A stretch of DNA of 64,000 nt from Deinococcus puniceus (lineage in GTDB: Bacteria > Deinococcota > Deinococci > Deinococcales > Deinococcaceae): contig NZ_CP011387.1 in NCBI RefSeq assembly GCF_001644565.1, positions 2,216,501 through 2,280,500 on the forward strand, read 5' to 3'. A model generated the notes under the pieces. It saw only the letters and a list, made by a program, of their open reading frames with translations, searched no databases and was not told the DNA's origin. The position numbers and the translations under genes were made by a program. Shown here in pieces: positions 11,794-21,446 of the stretch (position 1 is the stretch's first letter; the number at the start of each line of letters is the position of its first letter).

Positions 11794-12426
11794 ATGAGGC
11801 GGGCTTTGTTGGCTGGCCTGATGCTGACGCAAGGGTGGGCGGGGGCGTGTTCACCAGCCAAACCCTCTGCTTCATTCCTGAAAGCCAATAAGCAACTGTC
11901 GGCCCTTCAATCAAGTCCCTGCACCGCGCCACGAATGCCACGTTCCCGAACATGGTGCAAGGTTTTTGCGGCTTCTCCCAGCCAAGTGATTCCCCTACTG
12001 ACGGCCATCTATCCGGGAAAGGTCAAGCAGAGTGGGGATGGCTGGACGCTCAGCGCCGAGGCTGGCAGCGTGGTTTTGCAAGTCAAGGCTACCAGCGCGG
12101 GCACAACGGTTTTGGGACAGCGCGTGATCTCTGTCAAAGAGAGATTAGGTTCGGAACTGTACCGCGTTCTCGCCGGACAACCGCAGAACTTCTGGCAAGA
12201 AGTGAAGAGGCTGTTCGCTCCGCCCACCTGCCAAAGTCTGGGCATCACAGACACGACTTGGTACCGCATCGAACGCTGCCGCTTTGTTCCTCAGCGCCCA
12301 GAGCCGAATAGCACCCCGTCTATAGAAATTTCTCTCCGAAGCGCCGTAGACCGCACGGTTCCTTTGCATCAGACCAAGCGATTCGGCACCAGCCCCAACC
12401 CCTGCATCATGTACGACTTTTTCTGA
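11794..12426 (+). CDS. unrecognised exported protein inside the pyr operon
   Basis: 210 residues, beginning 3 nt after the pyrB stop and ending 13 nt before pyrC, so co-transcription is very likely. The N-terminus MRRALLAGLMLTQGWAGAC is a signal peptide with a weak lipobox-like Cys. The mature part contains about six Cys residues (SPCTAP, RTWCKVF, PTCQSL, ERCRFV, NPCIMY), consistent with disulfides outside the cytoplasm. Codon choice is less GC-biased than in pyrB or pyrC. No enzymatic motif is visible. The position corresponds to that of the extra 'bbc' gene between pyrB and pyrC in Thermus, but I see no basis for homology. Confidence 0.6.
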   Translation: MRRALLAGLMLTQGWAGACSPAKPSASFLKANKQLSALQSSPCTAPRMPRSRTWCKVFAASPSQVIPLLTAIYPGKVKQSGDGWTLSAEAGSVVLQVKATSAGTTVLGQRVISVKERLGSELYRVLAGQPQNFWQEVKRLFAPPTCQSLGITDTTWYRIERCRFVPQRPEPNSTPSIEISLRSAVDRTVPLHQTKRFGTSPNPCIMYDFF

Positions 12427-12439
12427 ATCAGGAGTCCCC

Positions 12440-13708
12440 ATGACCCTAACAATCACCAATATCCGCCGTCCCAATTCCGAAACGCTGGAATCCATCACCC
12501 TAGAGAACGGCCTGATTAAAGGCTGGAACCTGCCCGCTGAGGGCGAAATCATAGACGGCAAGGGCGGCACGCTTGCGCCTGCGCTGATCGAACTGCACGC
12601 GCATCTGCGGGAGCCGGGGCAAACCGAAAAAGAAGACCTCGCGTCGGGCCTCGCGGCGGCGGCGGCGGGCGGCTACGGCACGGTGGTGTCTATGCCGAAC
12701 ACGTCGCCAGTGGTGGATGACCCCGCCATCGTGCGCTCACTCATCGAGAAGGCCAACCGCCTCGGCTTTGCGCGGCTGCGGCCTGCGGCGGCCCTGACCA
12801 GAGGGCAAACGGGCGAAACGCTGGCCGAATTGACCTTTTTGCAGGACGCGGGCGCGGCCATGTTTACCGACGATGGGCGCACCAACGAAGACGCGCGGGT
12901 GTTGCGGCTGGGGCTGGAATATGCAGGCAGCCTCGGCATGGTGGTCAGCGTGCATGCCGAAGACGCCAGCTTGCGGGCCGACGGCGTGATGAACGAGGGC
13001 GCAGTGAGCGAGGCGTTGGGCCTGCCCGGCAACCCGGCGGCGGCAGAAGCGGCGCGGGTGGCGCGTGACCTGGAAATCGTGGCGGGCTTGCAGGCACAGG
13101 ACCGCCCCGTGCGCCTGCACGTTCAGCACCTCTCCACGGCGCGGGCGCTGGACTTGGTGCGCGAAGCCAAGCGGCGCGGCCTGCCCGTGACCTGTGAGGT
13201 CTGCCCCCACCACCTGACCCTCACCGACGAGGCGCTGCGTTCCTTCGACTCTATCTATAAAGTGGCCCCGCCGCTGCGAACTCAGGCCGACGCCGATTCC
13301 CTGCTGGCGGGCTTGTTAGACGGCAGCGTGGACTGCATCGCCACCGATCACGCACCCCACACCCGCGCCGAAAAGGAACGCGACTTGCTGACCGCGCCAT
13401 CTGGAATTGCCTACATAGAACTGGCCTTTCCGCTGATGTGGACGCGGTTTGGCGCAACGCTGGGGCTAGAGCGCCTGCTTGACCTGATGACACAGGCCCC
13501 CGCCCGCGTGATGGGCTGGCCCGAACCCTCTCTGGAAGCAGGCGCACCCGCCGACCTGACCGTGTTTGACCTGCACACCGAGCGCACCGTGAACCCGGCA
13601 GAGTTTAAGAGCAAGGCCAAATTCACGCCGTGGGCAGGCGAAAGCCTTCGCGGGTGGCCCATGCTGACGGTAGTGGGCGGGGCGGTGGCGTACAGGCGGG
13701 AGGCTTGA
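12440..13708 (+). CDS. pyrC: dihydroorotase (type I)
   Basis: 422 residues. The metal-binding signature HAHLREPG near residue 53, later metal ligands in VHAEDAS, HVQHLST and the catalytic ATDHAPHT mark a class I dihydroorotase. It cyclises carbamoyl-aspartate to dihydroorotate. The SD AGGAG lies 5 nt before the ATG, one of the few clear SDs in the window, as expected for an internal operon gene. Last gene of the pyr operon. Confidence 0.94.
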   Translation: MTLTITNIRRPNSETLESITLENGLIKGWNLPAEGEIIDGKGGTLAPALIELHAHLREPGQTEKEDLASGLAAAAAGGYGTVVSMPNTSPVVDDPAIVRSLIEKANRLGFARLRPAAALTRGQTGETLAELTFLQDAGAAMFTDDGRTNEDARVLRLGLEYAGSLGMVVSVHAEDASLRADGVMNEGAVSEALGLPGNPAAAEAARVARDLEIVAGLQAQDRPVRLHVQHLSTARALDLVREAKRRGLPVTCEVCPHHLTLTDEALRSFDSIYKVAPPLRTQADADSLLAGLLDGSVDCIATDHAPHTRAEKERDLLTAPSGIAYIELAFPLMWTRFGATLGLERLLDLMTQAPARVMGWPEPSLEAGAPADLTVFDLHTERTVNPAEFKSKAKFTPWAGESLRGWPMLTVVGGAVAYRREA

Positions 13709-13730
13709 GGACGGTCTACGGGGGAGAAGT

Positions 13731-13925
13731 CTAAGGGTTGAGGGTCTAAGAAAGGCAATCGCGTTGCTTACTCACCCCCTCCCCAGCCCTCCCCCCTCAA
13801 GGGTGAGGGAGCAAAACAAAGCTCTCTGCTGCTGCTTTTTGCCCTCGCCTCTTGTGGGAATCGCAGAGCTGCGAAGCAGGGGGGGCACCCCACAACCGAA
13901 CCCGCCCCACCCCCTTAGACCCTTC
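13731..13925. repeat. dispersed repeat family A, copy 1
   Basis: Non-coding. It begins with GTCTAAGGG-type repeats, then GGCAATCGCGTTGCTTACTC and CACCCCCTCCCCAGCCC, a CTCAAGGGTGAGGGAGC palindrome, a second half CCCTCGCCTCTTGTG, and ends near CCCCCTTAGACCC. The same order occurs at 24031-24245 and, inverted, at 55601-55803 and 58557-58784; 48398-48468 is a half copy. Confidence 0.7.
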
Positions 13926-13992
13926 GACAGAGCACCCTTAGACTCAGCCCCCGCCGCACAGCACCACAACCCACACCCGCTATCATGCCCCC

Positions 13993-15159
13993 GTGAGTTC
14001 TCCCGCCCGTTCGCCTGCCCCGCCCCTTGCCGCTGCCATTCCCGAAGGCACGCGCGATGTGTTGCCGCCCGAATGGGCACAGCGCGAGCATTTGCGGGCG
14101 CGACTTGTCGAAGTGTTCGGCGCGTGGGGCTACCGGGGCGTCGAACTTCCGGCTCTCGAATACGCCAGTGCCAGCCACCCGCAAGATGCGCGGGCCTTTA
14201 AGCTGATCGATTCGGGCGGGCAAGTGCTGGCCCTGAGAAGCGAATTCACCACCGCGATGGGGCGGCTGGTGCGTTCCCGGTTTCCGGCGGGGCCATTCCC
14301 GCTGCGGCTGCACTACGGCGGGCGGCTGTGGCTGCGGGCGCTGACCAGCGAACTGGGGCGGTTGCGCGAGTTCTATCAGGTGGGGGTGGAGCTGATCGGC
14401 GTAGCGACTCCGCAGGCCGACGCCGAACTGCTGCACTTGGCGGCGGCGGCGCTGGGGGCGGTGGGGGTTTCAGCTCAGCTAGAGGTGGGTTATCCGGGCT
14501 TCGTGGACGCCGTGCTGGAAGACGCGGGCCTGCACGGAAAAGCGCGGGACGCCCTGCACGACGCCATTGACCGCAAGAGTGGTGCAGATGTAGACCTGCT
14601 GGCACGGCGAGACGGCCTCAGCCCAGAAGTGACGCGCACGCTGCATGCCCTGACCGATCTGTACGGCGGCGCGGAAGTGCTGGACACAGCGCAGGCTTTG
14701 GCTCAGGGCGAGCGGGCAAGGGACGCGGTGGCGCATCTGCGGACTGTGGCGGCCCTGTACAGCGGCCCCCTCTTGTTCGATCTGGGCGTCAGTCGGCGCT
14801 ACGGCTACTACACGGGCATCACCTTCCGGGCCTACGCAGACGGCTTGAACCAGCCGGTGTTGGGCGGCGGACGGTACGCGCTGGAAGGCGGGCTGCCCGG
14901 CGCAGGCTTCGCGGTGGGACTGGAACGCCTGACCGGGGTGCTGGCTCCCACGCTGCCGCCCGAACCTGAAGTGGTGCTGGCACTGGACTTGGCGGGCGCA
15001 ACATTGGCCCGCGCCGCTGGCCTCACGGCAGAGTTGGCATGGACGGACGACAGGGCGGAATTACAAGCGTTCTGCATGGCACGGGGCATCAGACGCATGG
15101 TGCAGGGCGAAACATTTACCGTTGTAGACGGTTCCGATAAAAACGGAGCAGAGGCATGA
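13993..15159 (+). CDS. hisZ: ATP phosphoribosyltransferase regulatory subunit HisZ
   Basis: 388 residues of class II aminoacyl-tRNA-synthetase fold like HisS: motif 1 region ([14 protein letters not shown]), motif 2-like [16 protein letters not shown] and [15 protein letters not shown] with GGGRYA. It lacks the anticodon-binding domain and lies directly before a short-form hisG, so it is HisZ, the allosteric partner of HisG, rather than a histidyl-tRNA synthetase. TATCAT at 13981-13986 precedes GTG 13993 by 6 nt (leaderless). The stop overlaps the hisG ATG (ATGA at 15156). Confidence 0.9.
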   Translation: MSSPARSPAPPLAAAIPEGTRDVLPPEWAQREHLRARLVEVFGAWGYRGVELPALEYASASHPQDARAFKLIDSGGQVLALRSEFTTAMGRLVRSRFPAGPFPLRLHYGGRLWLRALTSELGRLREFYQVGVELIGVATPQADAELLHLAAAALGAVGVSAQLEVGYPGFVDAVLEDAGLHGKARDALHDAIDRKSGADVDLLARRDGLSPEVTRTLHALTDLYGGAEVLDTAQALAQGERARDAVAHLRTVAALYSGPLLFDLGVSRRYGYYTGITFRAYADGLNQPVLGGGRYALEGGLPGAGFAVGLERLTGVLAPTLPPEPEVVLALDLAGATLARAAGLTAELAWTDDRAELQAFCMARGIRRMVQGETFTVVDGSDKNGAEA

Positions 15160-15803
15160 CCCCCGCCCCCACGCGCACGCCCGATCACCTCACGCTGGCG
15201 CTGCCCAAAGGCCGCATTCTGGAAGAAGCATTGGTGCTGCTGGCCCGCGCTGGCCTGCCCCTGACCATGCCCGAAAAATCGCGTGCCCTGCGCCACGAAT
15301 TCCCCGGCGTGACCTTGCTGGAACTGCGGAATCAGGATGTGCCCGTGTACGTAGACCTTGGCGTGGCCGACGTTGGTATCGTAGGCAAAGACGTGCTGAT
15401 CGAATCGGGCCGCGCTGTGTACGAACCTGTAGACCTGCGTTTTGCCGCCTGCCGCCTGTCGCTGATTCGTGAAATCGGGGCCACTGGAACCATCGGGCGG
15501 GTGGGCACCAAGTACCCGCGAGCCGCCCGCGCCTACCTGAACGCGCAGGGCATCCCCGCCGAAATCGTAAAACTGAGTGGCAACATTGAACTGGCGGCCC
15601 TGACCGGACTGGCCGACGCCGTGATCGATCTGGTGCAGACGGGCGGCACGCTGCGGGCCAACAACCTTGAGGAAGTGGACGTGCTGTTCGAATCGAGTGC
15701 GCGGCTGGTGGTCAATCGTGCAGCCCTGAAGTTGCGGCGAGAGCGCTTGCGCCCACTGATCGAACGCCTGCGCGAACTGGTGGCCGCTGACACGGTGGGG
15801 TAA
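15156..15803 (+). CDS. hisG: ATP phosphoribosyltransferase, short form
   Basis: 215 residues, the short HisG lacking the C-terminal regulatory domain and therefore needing HisZ. Signature features: [13 protein letters not shown] at the N-terminus, [10 protein letters not shown], and the PRPP-binding stretch [20 protein letters not shown]. It catalyses the first step of histidine synthesis (ATP + PRPP). Coupled to hisZ by a 4-nt overlap. Confidence 0.94.
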   Translation: MTPAPTRTPDHLTLALPKGRILEEALVLLARAGLPLTMPEKSRALRHEFPGVTLLELRNQDVPVYVDLGVADVGIVGKDVLIESGRAVYEPVDLRFAACRLSLIREIGATGTIGRVGTKYPRAARAYLNAQGIPAEIVKLSGNIELAALTGLADAVIDLVQTGGTLRANNLEEVDVLFESSARLVVNRAALKLRRERLRPLIERLRELVAADTVG

Positions 15804-15809
15804 AAGCCC

Positions 15810-16823
15810 TTGAACTGGCAAGCGGCCCTGAGCAACCTCACGCCCGAATTGGTGGCCGCCGGAGCCGAACGCTGGGGCGCAGGCAACGTGCGGCCAGTGA
15901 ATATGGGGTTCAATCATGTCTACCGGGCAAGCACTGCCGCCGGAGACATCGCCCTCCGCTTCACCCATTCCAGCCTGCGGAGCGCCGACGCCCTGCGTCC
16001 ACCGCTGGACTTTTTGCGCCATCTGCACGCGGCGGGCGCGGGCGTGTGCCCACCACTTCCCAGCCTTGCGGGGCAGGACATAGAAGCACTCCCAGACGGC
16101 TTTCTGGTCACGGCCATTGGCTGGATACACGGCCCCCGCGTGTCGGAGTTGCCGCCAACACCAGCACTTTATGAAGCGTTTGGGCAGGCGATTGGCGAGT
16201 TGCACGCGGCTGGGCGCAGCTTCCGGCCCACTCCCGGCACACCGAACATGATCGGCCCGGCCTTCCCCGGCGTCTTCCCGTCATGGCGATTTTTCTGGCA
16301 CCGCGCCGCCCCACACGCCGCCAAGCACCCCGATTTGGCCCGCCACTTTGCCCGCCTGACCCTGCTGGTAGACGAGTGGGGCGGCCCGGCTGGATGCTGG
16401 CCGGATGACGAAACACAGGGCTGGGGCGAGGGCTTCGGCCTCACGCACGGCGACTTACGCCCCGGCAACGCCATCTGGGACGGCAAGCGTGTGGTCATCA
16501 TCGACTTCGATGAACCCGTGTTCGGCCCACTGGCAACTGATCTGGCCCGCGCCGGACTGGAACTGCCCGCTGACCTGTTGCCCATGCTGAGGCCTCACCT
16601 GCTCGCCGGATACCGCTCAGTTTGCCCACTGCCTGACAACTGGGAAGCCTGCTTGCCCCTGTTGACCCAATGCCGCGCCGCCTTGATGGCCGCTTGGACA
16701 CTGGACGGCGTAGACAGTGTGGCGGAGGTAGAAGCGTTGACTGTCCCTACAGATCGGGACGACTCCGGGGCGGTGGTCAGTTTCGGGGCGTTGGTGGAGT
16801 TGCTGAATGGGGCGGAAGGGTAA
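15810..16823 (+). CDS. aminoglycoside-phosphotransferase-fold kinase (APH/choline kinase family)
   Basis: 337 residues starting at TTG 15810, 6 nt after hisG. It has the catalytic loop LTHGDLRPGNAIW (HGDxxxxN) and the metal motif VVIIDFDEP of the APH superfamily. The N-terminal lobe (NHVYRASTAAGDIALRF) is consistent with ATP binding. Such chromosomal members phosphorylate diverse small molecules such as homoserine, choline or fructosamine; the substrate is unknown and resistance should not be assumed. It may be co-transcribed with hisZG. Confidence 0.75.
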   Translation: MNWQAALSNLTPELVAAGAERWGAGNVRPVNMGFNHVYRASTAAGDIALRFTHSSLRSADALRPPLDFLRHLHAAGAGVCPPLPSLAGQDIEALPDGFLVTAIGWIHGPRVSELPPTPALYEAFGQAIGELHAAGRSFRPTPGTPNMIGPAFPGVFPSWRFFWHRAAPHAAKHPDLARHFARLTLLVDEWGGPAGCWPDDETQGWGEGFGLTHGDLRPGNAIWDGKRVVIIDFDEPVFGPLATDLARAGLELPADLLPMLRPHLLAGYRSVCPLPDNWEACLPLLTQCRAALMAAWTLDGVDSVAEVEALTVPTDRDDSGAVVSFGALVELLNGAEG

Positions 16824-17071
16824 TCGCGTTGTTCCGTGACCGCCACCCCAAATCGTCCCCGCCCAAATCCGTGTGAGGCCGTCGTCCACGCAGTGGGCGG
16901 GCCAATTCCATCTGGGAATGAACTGGCAGTTCCGCTTCAAAGGAACGATTTCGCCAAGCCTGAACGCAACAAGATCAATCCTGCCGAGCGCAGCGACAAA
17001 CTCCCCTGACCCCTTTGGGGGCGGGGGCTGGGGGGTGGGGGAAACGTGGCAGCAATCCCAAAACCTTAATC
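16824..17071. other. gap between convergent genes; no gene seen
   Basis: No credible ORF. It contains a CCCCTTTGGGGGCGGGGGCTG run (about 17009-17040) resembling one half of repeat family A/C, and an imperfect inverted repeat around TCTGGGAATGAACTGGCAG. No U-run-type terminator was identified. Confidence 0.5.
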
Positions 17072-18289
17072 TTATTCGACGTCCCCGCCCAACACCCCCG
17101 CCATCCGCTCCAACGCCTCCGTAAGCAGCGCACGGCTGGTAGCAAAGTTGACCCGAATAAAGCCCTGATAGTCGGCCTTCTGAGGATCGGGGGCGAATAC
17201 GGGGCCGTTGTGAATGGCAACCCGCGCCTGCTCCAGCAAAACCTGTTGAATATCGCCCGCGTGCGGATGCGAGCGCACATCTAGCCAAGCCAGATAGGTG
17301 CTTTCTACCGCATAGGACTTGATATACGGGAATCTTTCGGCCAAAAATGCCTGCAACAAGTCGCGATTGCCGCGCAAGTAGGCCACCGTTTCGGCCAACC
17401 AAGGCCCACCCTCTTGCAACGCCGCTTGCCACATGGTGATGCTCAGGGCGCTGGGATGCCCCATCAGGCCGCCGACTGCCGTTTTCAGGCGCTTGATGAG
17501 GGCCGCGTCGTGGCTGAGCATGGCCCCGATGCCTAGCCCCGCCGTATTGAACGCCTTGCACGGCCCCGTGAGCGTGACGGTACGGCCCCGCACACGCGGA
17601 TCGGCGGCGAACGACTCGAACAGCGCGTCGGCAAAGCTTAAGTCGGCGTGCAACTCATCGGAACAGACATACAGGTTGTGCTTCAGTGCGAAGTCGCGCA
17701 GTTTGCCCAGTTCCTCGGCGTTCCACACGCGCCCGGTGGGGTTGTGGGGATGGCACAGCAGCATCAGGCGCGTGGACGGAGTGACTGCCCCTTCCAGCGC
17801 TTCCCAGTCGATTTCCCAGCGCGTGCCGGAATCTTTGAGGGCGGCGGCCTGCACCACGCGGCGCTGATCGTTGATGCTGAGGTGAAACGGGTGGTACACG
17901 GGCAGCATGGTCAGCACACCGTCGCCGGGAGCGGTGAGAGCGTGTACAGCGGCAAAAATCCCCGGTACGACTCCCGGCAGCAACGCCACACCCTCGGCGG
18001 GCAAGTCGGTCAGCCCTTGCGTGGCAGCCTTCTCCTGAATCAGGCGGGTCAACAGGGGATCGCCCATCAGTTGCGGGTAGCCTAAACCGCGTGTGAGGCG
18101 GTCTTGCAGGGCATTCAGAATGGCGGGGGCCACCGGGTAATCCATGTCGGCCACCCACATCGGAATCACATCTTCGCCGTACAGCGTCCATTTCAGCGAA
18201 TCGGCGTGGCGCAGCGCGGCGGGGTCAAGGTGGCTGTAGACGTCGGTGGTTTCTAGCACGGACACTTCGGGCGAATGCAGGCCAGTCAT
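17072..18289 (-). CDS. MalY/PatB-type aminotransferase (probable cystathionine beta-lyase)
   Basis: About 405 residues. PLP-dependent fold type I with WVADMDYPVAP at the N-terminus (typical of MalY/PatB), HNPTGRVW, the CSDELHADL motif and the PLP Lys in TGPCKAFNTAGLG. This group cleaves cystathionine or other C-S substrates. The frame is open to 18349, but a TATGCT -10 box (complement of 18296-18301) lies 6 nt before ATG 18289, which fixes the start. It is divergent from mtnN with only 68 nt between start codons, linking two sulfur-metabolism genes. Confidence 0.85.
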   Translation of the reverse strand: MTGLHSPEVSVLETTDVYSHLDPAALRHADSLKWTLYGEDVIPMWVADMDYPVAPAILNALQDRLTRGLGYPQLMGDPLLTRLIQEKAATQGLTDLPAEGVALLPGVVPGIFAAVHALTAPGDGVLTMLPVYHPFHLSINDQRRVVQAAALKDSGTRWEIDWEALEGAVTPSTRLMLLCHPHNPTGRVWNAEELGKLRDFALKHNLYVCSDELHADLSFADALFESFAADPRVRGRTVTLTGPCKAFNTAGLGIGAMLSHDAALIKRLKTAVGGLMGHPSALSITMWQAALQEGGPWLAETVAYLRGNRDLLQAFLAERFPYIKSYAVESTYLAWLDVRSHPHAGDIQQVLLEQARVAIHNGPVFAPDPQKADYQGFIRVNFATSRALLTEALERMAGVLGGDVE

Positions 18290-18357
18290 AGGGCGAGCAT
18301 ACGCCGCCGCGCCGTGCAGGCATAGGTCAGCGGCGCGGCTCCTGTACACTGCCCCCT

Positions 18358-19053
18358 ATGCTGGCGATCATGGGCGCGATGGACGAAGAAATCGAGTTGT
18401 TGCTGGCCGACTTGCAGGCCCCCGAAACGCTGACCTTCTCAGGCGTGACGCTGCATAAGGGCACTCTGGAGGGCGTACCTGTACTGCTCACTCGCGGCGG
18501 GATCGGCAAGGTCAATGCGGCCCTGACCACCGCATATTTGCTGATGCAGGGAGCTACACAAGTTATTTTTACCGGGGTGGCGGGCGGCGTGCATCCAGAG
18601 CTGCGGGTGGGCGACATCGTAGTGAGTACCGATTGCGTGCAGCACGATGTAGATGTGGGCGCATTGGGCTACGAACTGGGCAGCATACCGGGCGAGCTTC
18701 CTGCGTGGCCCGCCGATGAAACGTTGCGAGCAGTAGCCCTCGAAGCAGCGCGAGATGTAGAGGGCGTGCGCGTGCTGGACGGCAGAGTTGCCAGTGGCGA
18801 TCAGTTCATCGCTTCCCGCGAGGGCGTGCAGCGGCTCTGGACATTGTTCGGGGCGGCCTGCGCCGAGATGGAAGGCGCGGCAGTGGCGCAGGTGTGCAGC
18901 AAGGCGGGCGTGCCGTTCGTGATCATCCGCAGCGTCAGCGACACCGCAGACCACGATGCCAACGTGGATTACCGAACCTTTATGCCGCTGGTGGCCCGCC
19001 ACGCCAAACAGGTGGTGCGCGGCATGCTGGCCCGCCTGACGCCGCAAGCCTAA
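18358..19053 (+). CDS. mtnN: 5'-methylthioadenosine/S-adenosylhomocysteine nucleosidase
   Basis: 231 residues, normal length. MLAIMGAMDEEIELL at the N-terminus, the GGIGKVNAALTT motif, the substrate site CAEMEGAAVAQVC and the catalytic Asp in RSVSDTAD. It removes adenine from MTA and SAH in the activated methyl cycle. TACACT at 18345-18350 lies 7 nt before the ATG (leaderless). Divergent from the MalY/PatB-like gene. Confidence 0.93.
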   Translation: MLAIMGAMDEEIELLLADLQAPETLTFSGVTLHKGTLEGVPVLLTRGGIGKVNAALTTAYLLMQGATQVIFTGVAGGVHPELRVGDIVVSTDCVQHDVDVGALGYELGSIPGELPAWPADETLRAVALEAARDVEGVRVLDGRVASGDQFIASREGVQRLWTLFGAACAEMEGAAVAQVCSKAGVPFVIIRSVSDTADHDANVDYRTFMPLVARHAKQVVRGMLARLTPQA

Positions 19054-19058
19054 CCCGG

Positions 19059-19430
19059 ATGACCTCTCAGACCGCCGCCCTGCCGCCCGCCGTGCGCGTG
19101 GTGCTGGGGTTGGGCGTGCTGGTGGGCTTTGCCGCCCTCGGAGAAGGGTTGATGAGGCTGCTGCATTGGCCCCTGCCGGGTTCGGTGGTGGGCATGGTGT
19201 TGCTGCTGCTGGCGCTGGGATCGCGTGTGGTGCGCCTGCACTGGATAGAACCCGCCGCCGACGGCCTGCTGGGAATCTTGGGCCTGCTGTTTGTTCCGGC
19301 CACCGTTGGGGCCATTCAGTTTTTGGGGGCCGGGGCCGAGTGGGGGCTGTGGCTGCTGGTGATGGTGGCCGGGTTGCTGCTCGGTGCAGGTGTAGCGGGT
19401 TGGTTGGCGGGGCGGTTGGTGCGGGACTGA
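19059..19430 (+). CDS. CidA/LrgA family holin-like membrane protein
   Basis: 123 residues with four hydrophobic helices and the family motif LHWPLPGSVVGMVLLLLAL (helix 2). LrgA/CidA proteins act with LrgB/CidB partners in murein-hydrolase control or small-organic-acid transport. The ATG at 19059 is 5 nt after the mtnN stop, so the gene may be read through from mtnN. The partner lrgB-like gene follows, separated by 78 nt that hold a half copy of repeat family C. Confidence 0.85.
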   Translation: MTSQTAALPPAVRVVLGLGVLVGFAALGEGLMRLLHWPLPGSVVGMVLLLLALGSRVVRLHWIEPAADGLLGILGLLFVPATVGAIQFLGAGAEWGLWLLVMVAGLLLGAGVAGWLAGRLVRD

Positions 19431-19441
19431 CATGGAAGGTG

Positions 19442-19486
19442 AACCCCCCCCGTTGCTCCGCAACGCCCCCCTTGAGGGGAGGACAA
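19442..19486. repeat. repeat family C, half copy between the lrgA- and lrgB-like genes
   Basis: It reads AACCCCCCCCGTTGCTCCGC then AACGCCCCCCTTGAGGGGAG and GACAA, matching the left half of the ~100-bp element at 22722-22821. It contains two small hairpins (GTTGC-tcc-GCAAC and CCCCTTGAGGGG). Confidence 0.75.
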
Positions 19487-19508
19487 CTGCGCTTTGGATG
19501 GCTCTGAC

Positions 19509-20180
19509 ATGATCTGGTTTGCCCTCACCCTGCTGGCCTTCGCACTCGGCGTGGTGCTGCAACTTCACTTGCAGTCCCGCCCACTGCTGCGAACGTTACT
19601 GAACCCCACCTTGCTCGCCACCGTTCTAGTCGGTATTGTGCTGCTCCTGACACGCACGTCCTACGACACGTACACGCGGGCAACCGAACCCATCTCGGCA
19701 TTCTTGGCTCCGGCAGTGGTGGCACTGGCCGTGCCGCTGTACCGCTTGCGTGGGCTGCTGGCGCGGCAATGGCGGGCGCTGTTGTTGGGTGGGGCGGCGG
19801 GCACACTGGCGGGCGTAGCTTTAGATACCCTGCTCCCGCGTGCGCTGGGCCTGAGTCCGGATGTACAGCGGGCGCTGGCAACGGCCCCGGCCACCAGCCC
19901 GGTTGCGCTGCAATTGGCAGACATCACGGGGGCGACTCCAGCGCTGGCAGCGACGTTGGCCGTGCTTTCGGGCCTGTTGGGGGCGCTGATCTTGCCCGCC
20001 TTCCTGACCCGGTTGGGCGTGCGGCATCCCTTGGCACGCGGCATCGCACTGGGAGCCGTCGCACACGGCATCGGCACCGCCCGCGCCCGCGAGGAAGGCG
20101 AGTTGACTGGGGCCGCCAGCAGCATCGGCATGGGGCTAGCAGCGTTGGTGGTGACGTTGGTGGTCGCGGCGCGGGGCTGA
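19509..20180 (+). CDS. CidB/LrgB family membrane protein
   Basis: About 223 residues from ATG 19509 (MIWFALTLLAF). Multiple hydrophobic helices and the family hallmarks RLRGLLARQWR, SPVALQLADITGATPALAA and RGIALGAVAHGIGTARA (the conserved SHxxGTAxA-like region, here AHGIGTARA). Partner of the preceding LrgA-like protein. The frame is open to 19494, but MIWF is the natural start at a membrane helix. Confidence 0.85.
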   Translation: MIWFALTLLAFALGVVLQLHLQSRPLLRTLLNPTLLATVLVGIVLLLTRTSYDTYTRATEPISAFLAPAVVALAVPLYRLRGLLARQWRALLLGGAAGTLAGVALDTLLPRALGLSPDVQRALATAPATSPVALQLADITGATPALAATLAVLSGLLGALILPAFLTRLGVRHPLARGIALGAVAHGIGTARAREEGELTGAASSIGMGLAALVVTLVVAARG

Positions 20181-20307
20181 GTCCTGCGTTCAGGACGTAT
20201 TCAGCCTGACTTGAACTCTAAACCCAGACTCCAGATTGCGTAGCCATCACGCTTTTCTACGATCTACCGTCTACGTTCTGCCTACTCTCCGTCCCCCGTA
20301 TCTAAGG

Positions 20308-20412
20308 AGGACACACTTAACATTGCGAGTTTCCGGGAAAACACCGGAATCTCTCCATTCCCAGCGCGCCCTCCTTCTTTCGTTTCTCGCTCCGCTCGGT
20401 AACGCTAAAGCT
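20308..20412. repeat. repeat family D, copy 1 (CGAGTTTCC type)
   Basis: Non-coding. Shares CGAGTTTCC, CACCGGAATCTCTCCATTC, a GCGC...CCTTC stretch and TTTCGCTCCGCTCGGT with 35250-35335. It runs right up to the stop of the phosphoesterase. Confidence 0.65.
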
Positions 20413-21117
20413 TTACAGCGAGGTATCCAGCAGCAACTTGGGCCGAAACTTAAGCCCGTCGGCGGCCACAAGGTAGGCCGGAATGCCGTCTACCTGCTGA
20501 ATGGCCCGCTCCGGTGGAACGCCGTGCAGGTGGCCGTACACGATCAGATCGGGCCGGGCCGCCGCGATCACGTCGGTCAGGGGATTGGGCGGGTAGGGCG
20601 GCGAGGCGGGTGGGTAGTGCAGCATCATCAGAAAGTGGTCGCCGGGTTGCCGCAACGCCCCAGCGGCCTTCACACTCAGGCTCAGGCGTTCGGCCTCACG
20701 GGTCAGCAGGCGCTCGTCTTCGGCATTCAAGGCCTCATGTCCGGGTGTTGTCCAGCCGCGTGAACCACAAATGACGACGTTGCCCACGCGCACGGCGTCG
20801 TTGACGATTGCCAACATTCCCGCAGGCAGCGCGGCCCGCAGGCGGCTGGCAGTCGGCCACCAATAATCGTGGTTGCCGCGCAGCAGCACTTTGGTTCCCG
20901 GCAATTCGGCCACCACGCTCAGGTCGGTCAGGGCGTCGGGCAGGCGCATGGCCCACGACAGGTCACCGGGGAGCAGCACCACGTCTTCATCACGCACCAG
21001 TTCACGCCAGTGTGACCAAATCGCCTCCGGGTGGCCTGCCCACTGCGGCCCAAACACCGTCATGGGTTTGGGAATCACGGTGGCAAGGTGCAGATCGGCA
21101 ATGGCAAACACGCGCAT
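20413..21117 (-). CDS. metallophosphoesterase, calcineurin-like
   Basis: About 234 residues from ATG 21117 ([12 protein letters not shown]). The phosphoesterase motifs are in order: DLHLA (D-x-H), PGDLSWAM (GD), LRGNHDYWW (GNHD), MLHYPPA and VYGHLHG (GHxH). It is a dinuclear-metal phosphatase or nuclease of unknown substrate. The upstream extension in frame has no support. It lies directly downstream of tRNA-Pro on the same strand but beyond a terminator. Confidence 0.85.
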   Translation of the reverse strand: MRVFAIADLHLATVIPKPMTVFGPQWAGHPEAIWSHWRELVRDEDVVLLPGDLSWAMRLPDALTDLSVVAELPGTKVLLRGNHDYWWPTASRLRAALPAGMLAIVNDAVRVGNVVICGSRGWTTPGHEALNAEDERLLTREAERLSLSVKAAGALRQPGDHFLMMLHYPPASPPYPPNPLTDVIAAARPDLIVYGHLHGVPPERAIQQVDGIPAYLVAADGLKFRPKLLLDTSL

Positions 21118-21189
21118 AGGGGCACTCCGGCAAGAAGGAAAAGGCAGACAGGCAACGGCAGTGTCCAGCATAACCGAAGCGGGATCGCC

Positions 21190-21220
21190 ACAAAAAAAAC
21201 CTCCCACGAGCAGGGAGGCT
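21190..21220 (-). terminator. intrinsic terminator after tRNA-Pro
   Basis: On the minus strand a GCCTCCC/GGGAGG stem with a 7-nt loop is followed by eight T residues (A-run 21192-21199 on the plus strand). Confidence 0.8.
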
Positions 21221-21225
21221 TCCGG

Positions 21226-21304
<79 letters not shown>

Positions 21305-21351
21305 ATTCCACGGCCCGCCGCGCCAGTTGGGGCCGCTTTGGTGCAATCGGC

Positions 21352-21381
21352 AGTTTACGCGGGCCAGATTGGGAGTGTCAA
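21352..21381 (-). promoter_or_regulatory. tRNA-Pro promoter
   Basis: On the minus strand TTGACA (21376-21381) and TAAACT (21352-21357) with an 18-bp spacer, about 48 bp upstream of the mature tRNA 5' end. Confidence 0.7.
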
Positions 21382-21446
21382 GCAAGCGGGTAGCCTACAG
21401 AAAGCAGGCCAAATGGCAGACGGGGTGGGCGTTCACGCACCGGGAA

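Noticed and set aside
14832..16205. 457-codon frame antisense to hisZ/hisG
   Set aside because: Shadow of well-identified genes; no promoter or motif.
15810..16823. Aminoglycoside resistance gene
   Set aside because: APH-fold kinases are widespread with other substrates; context is histidine synthesis and nothing points to resistance.
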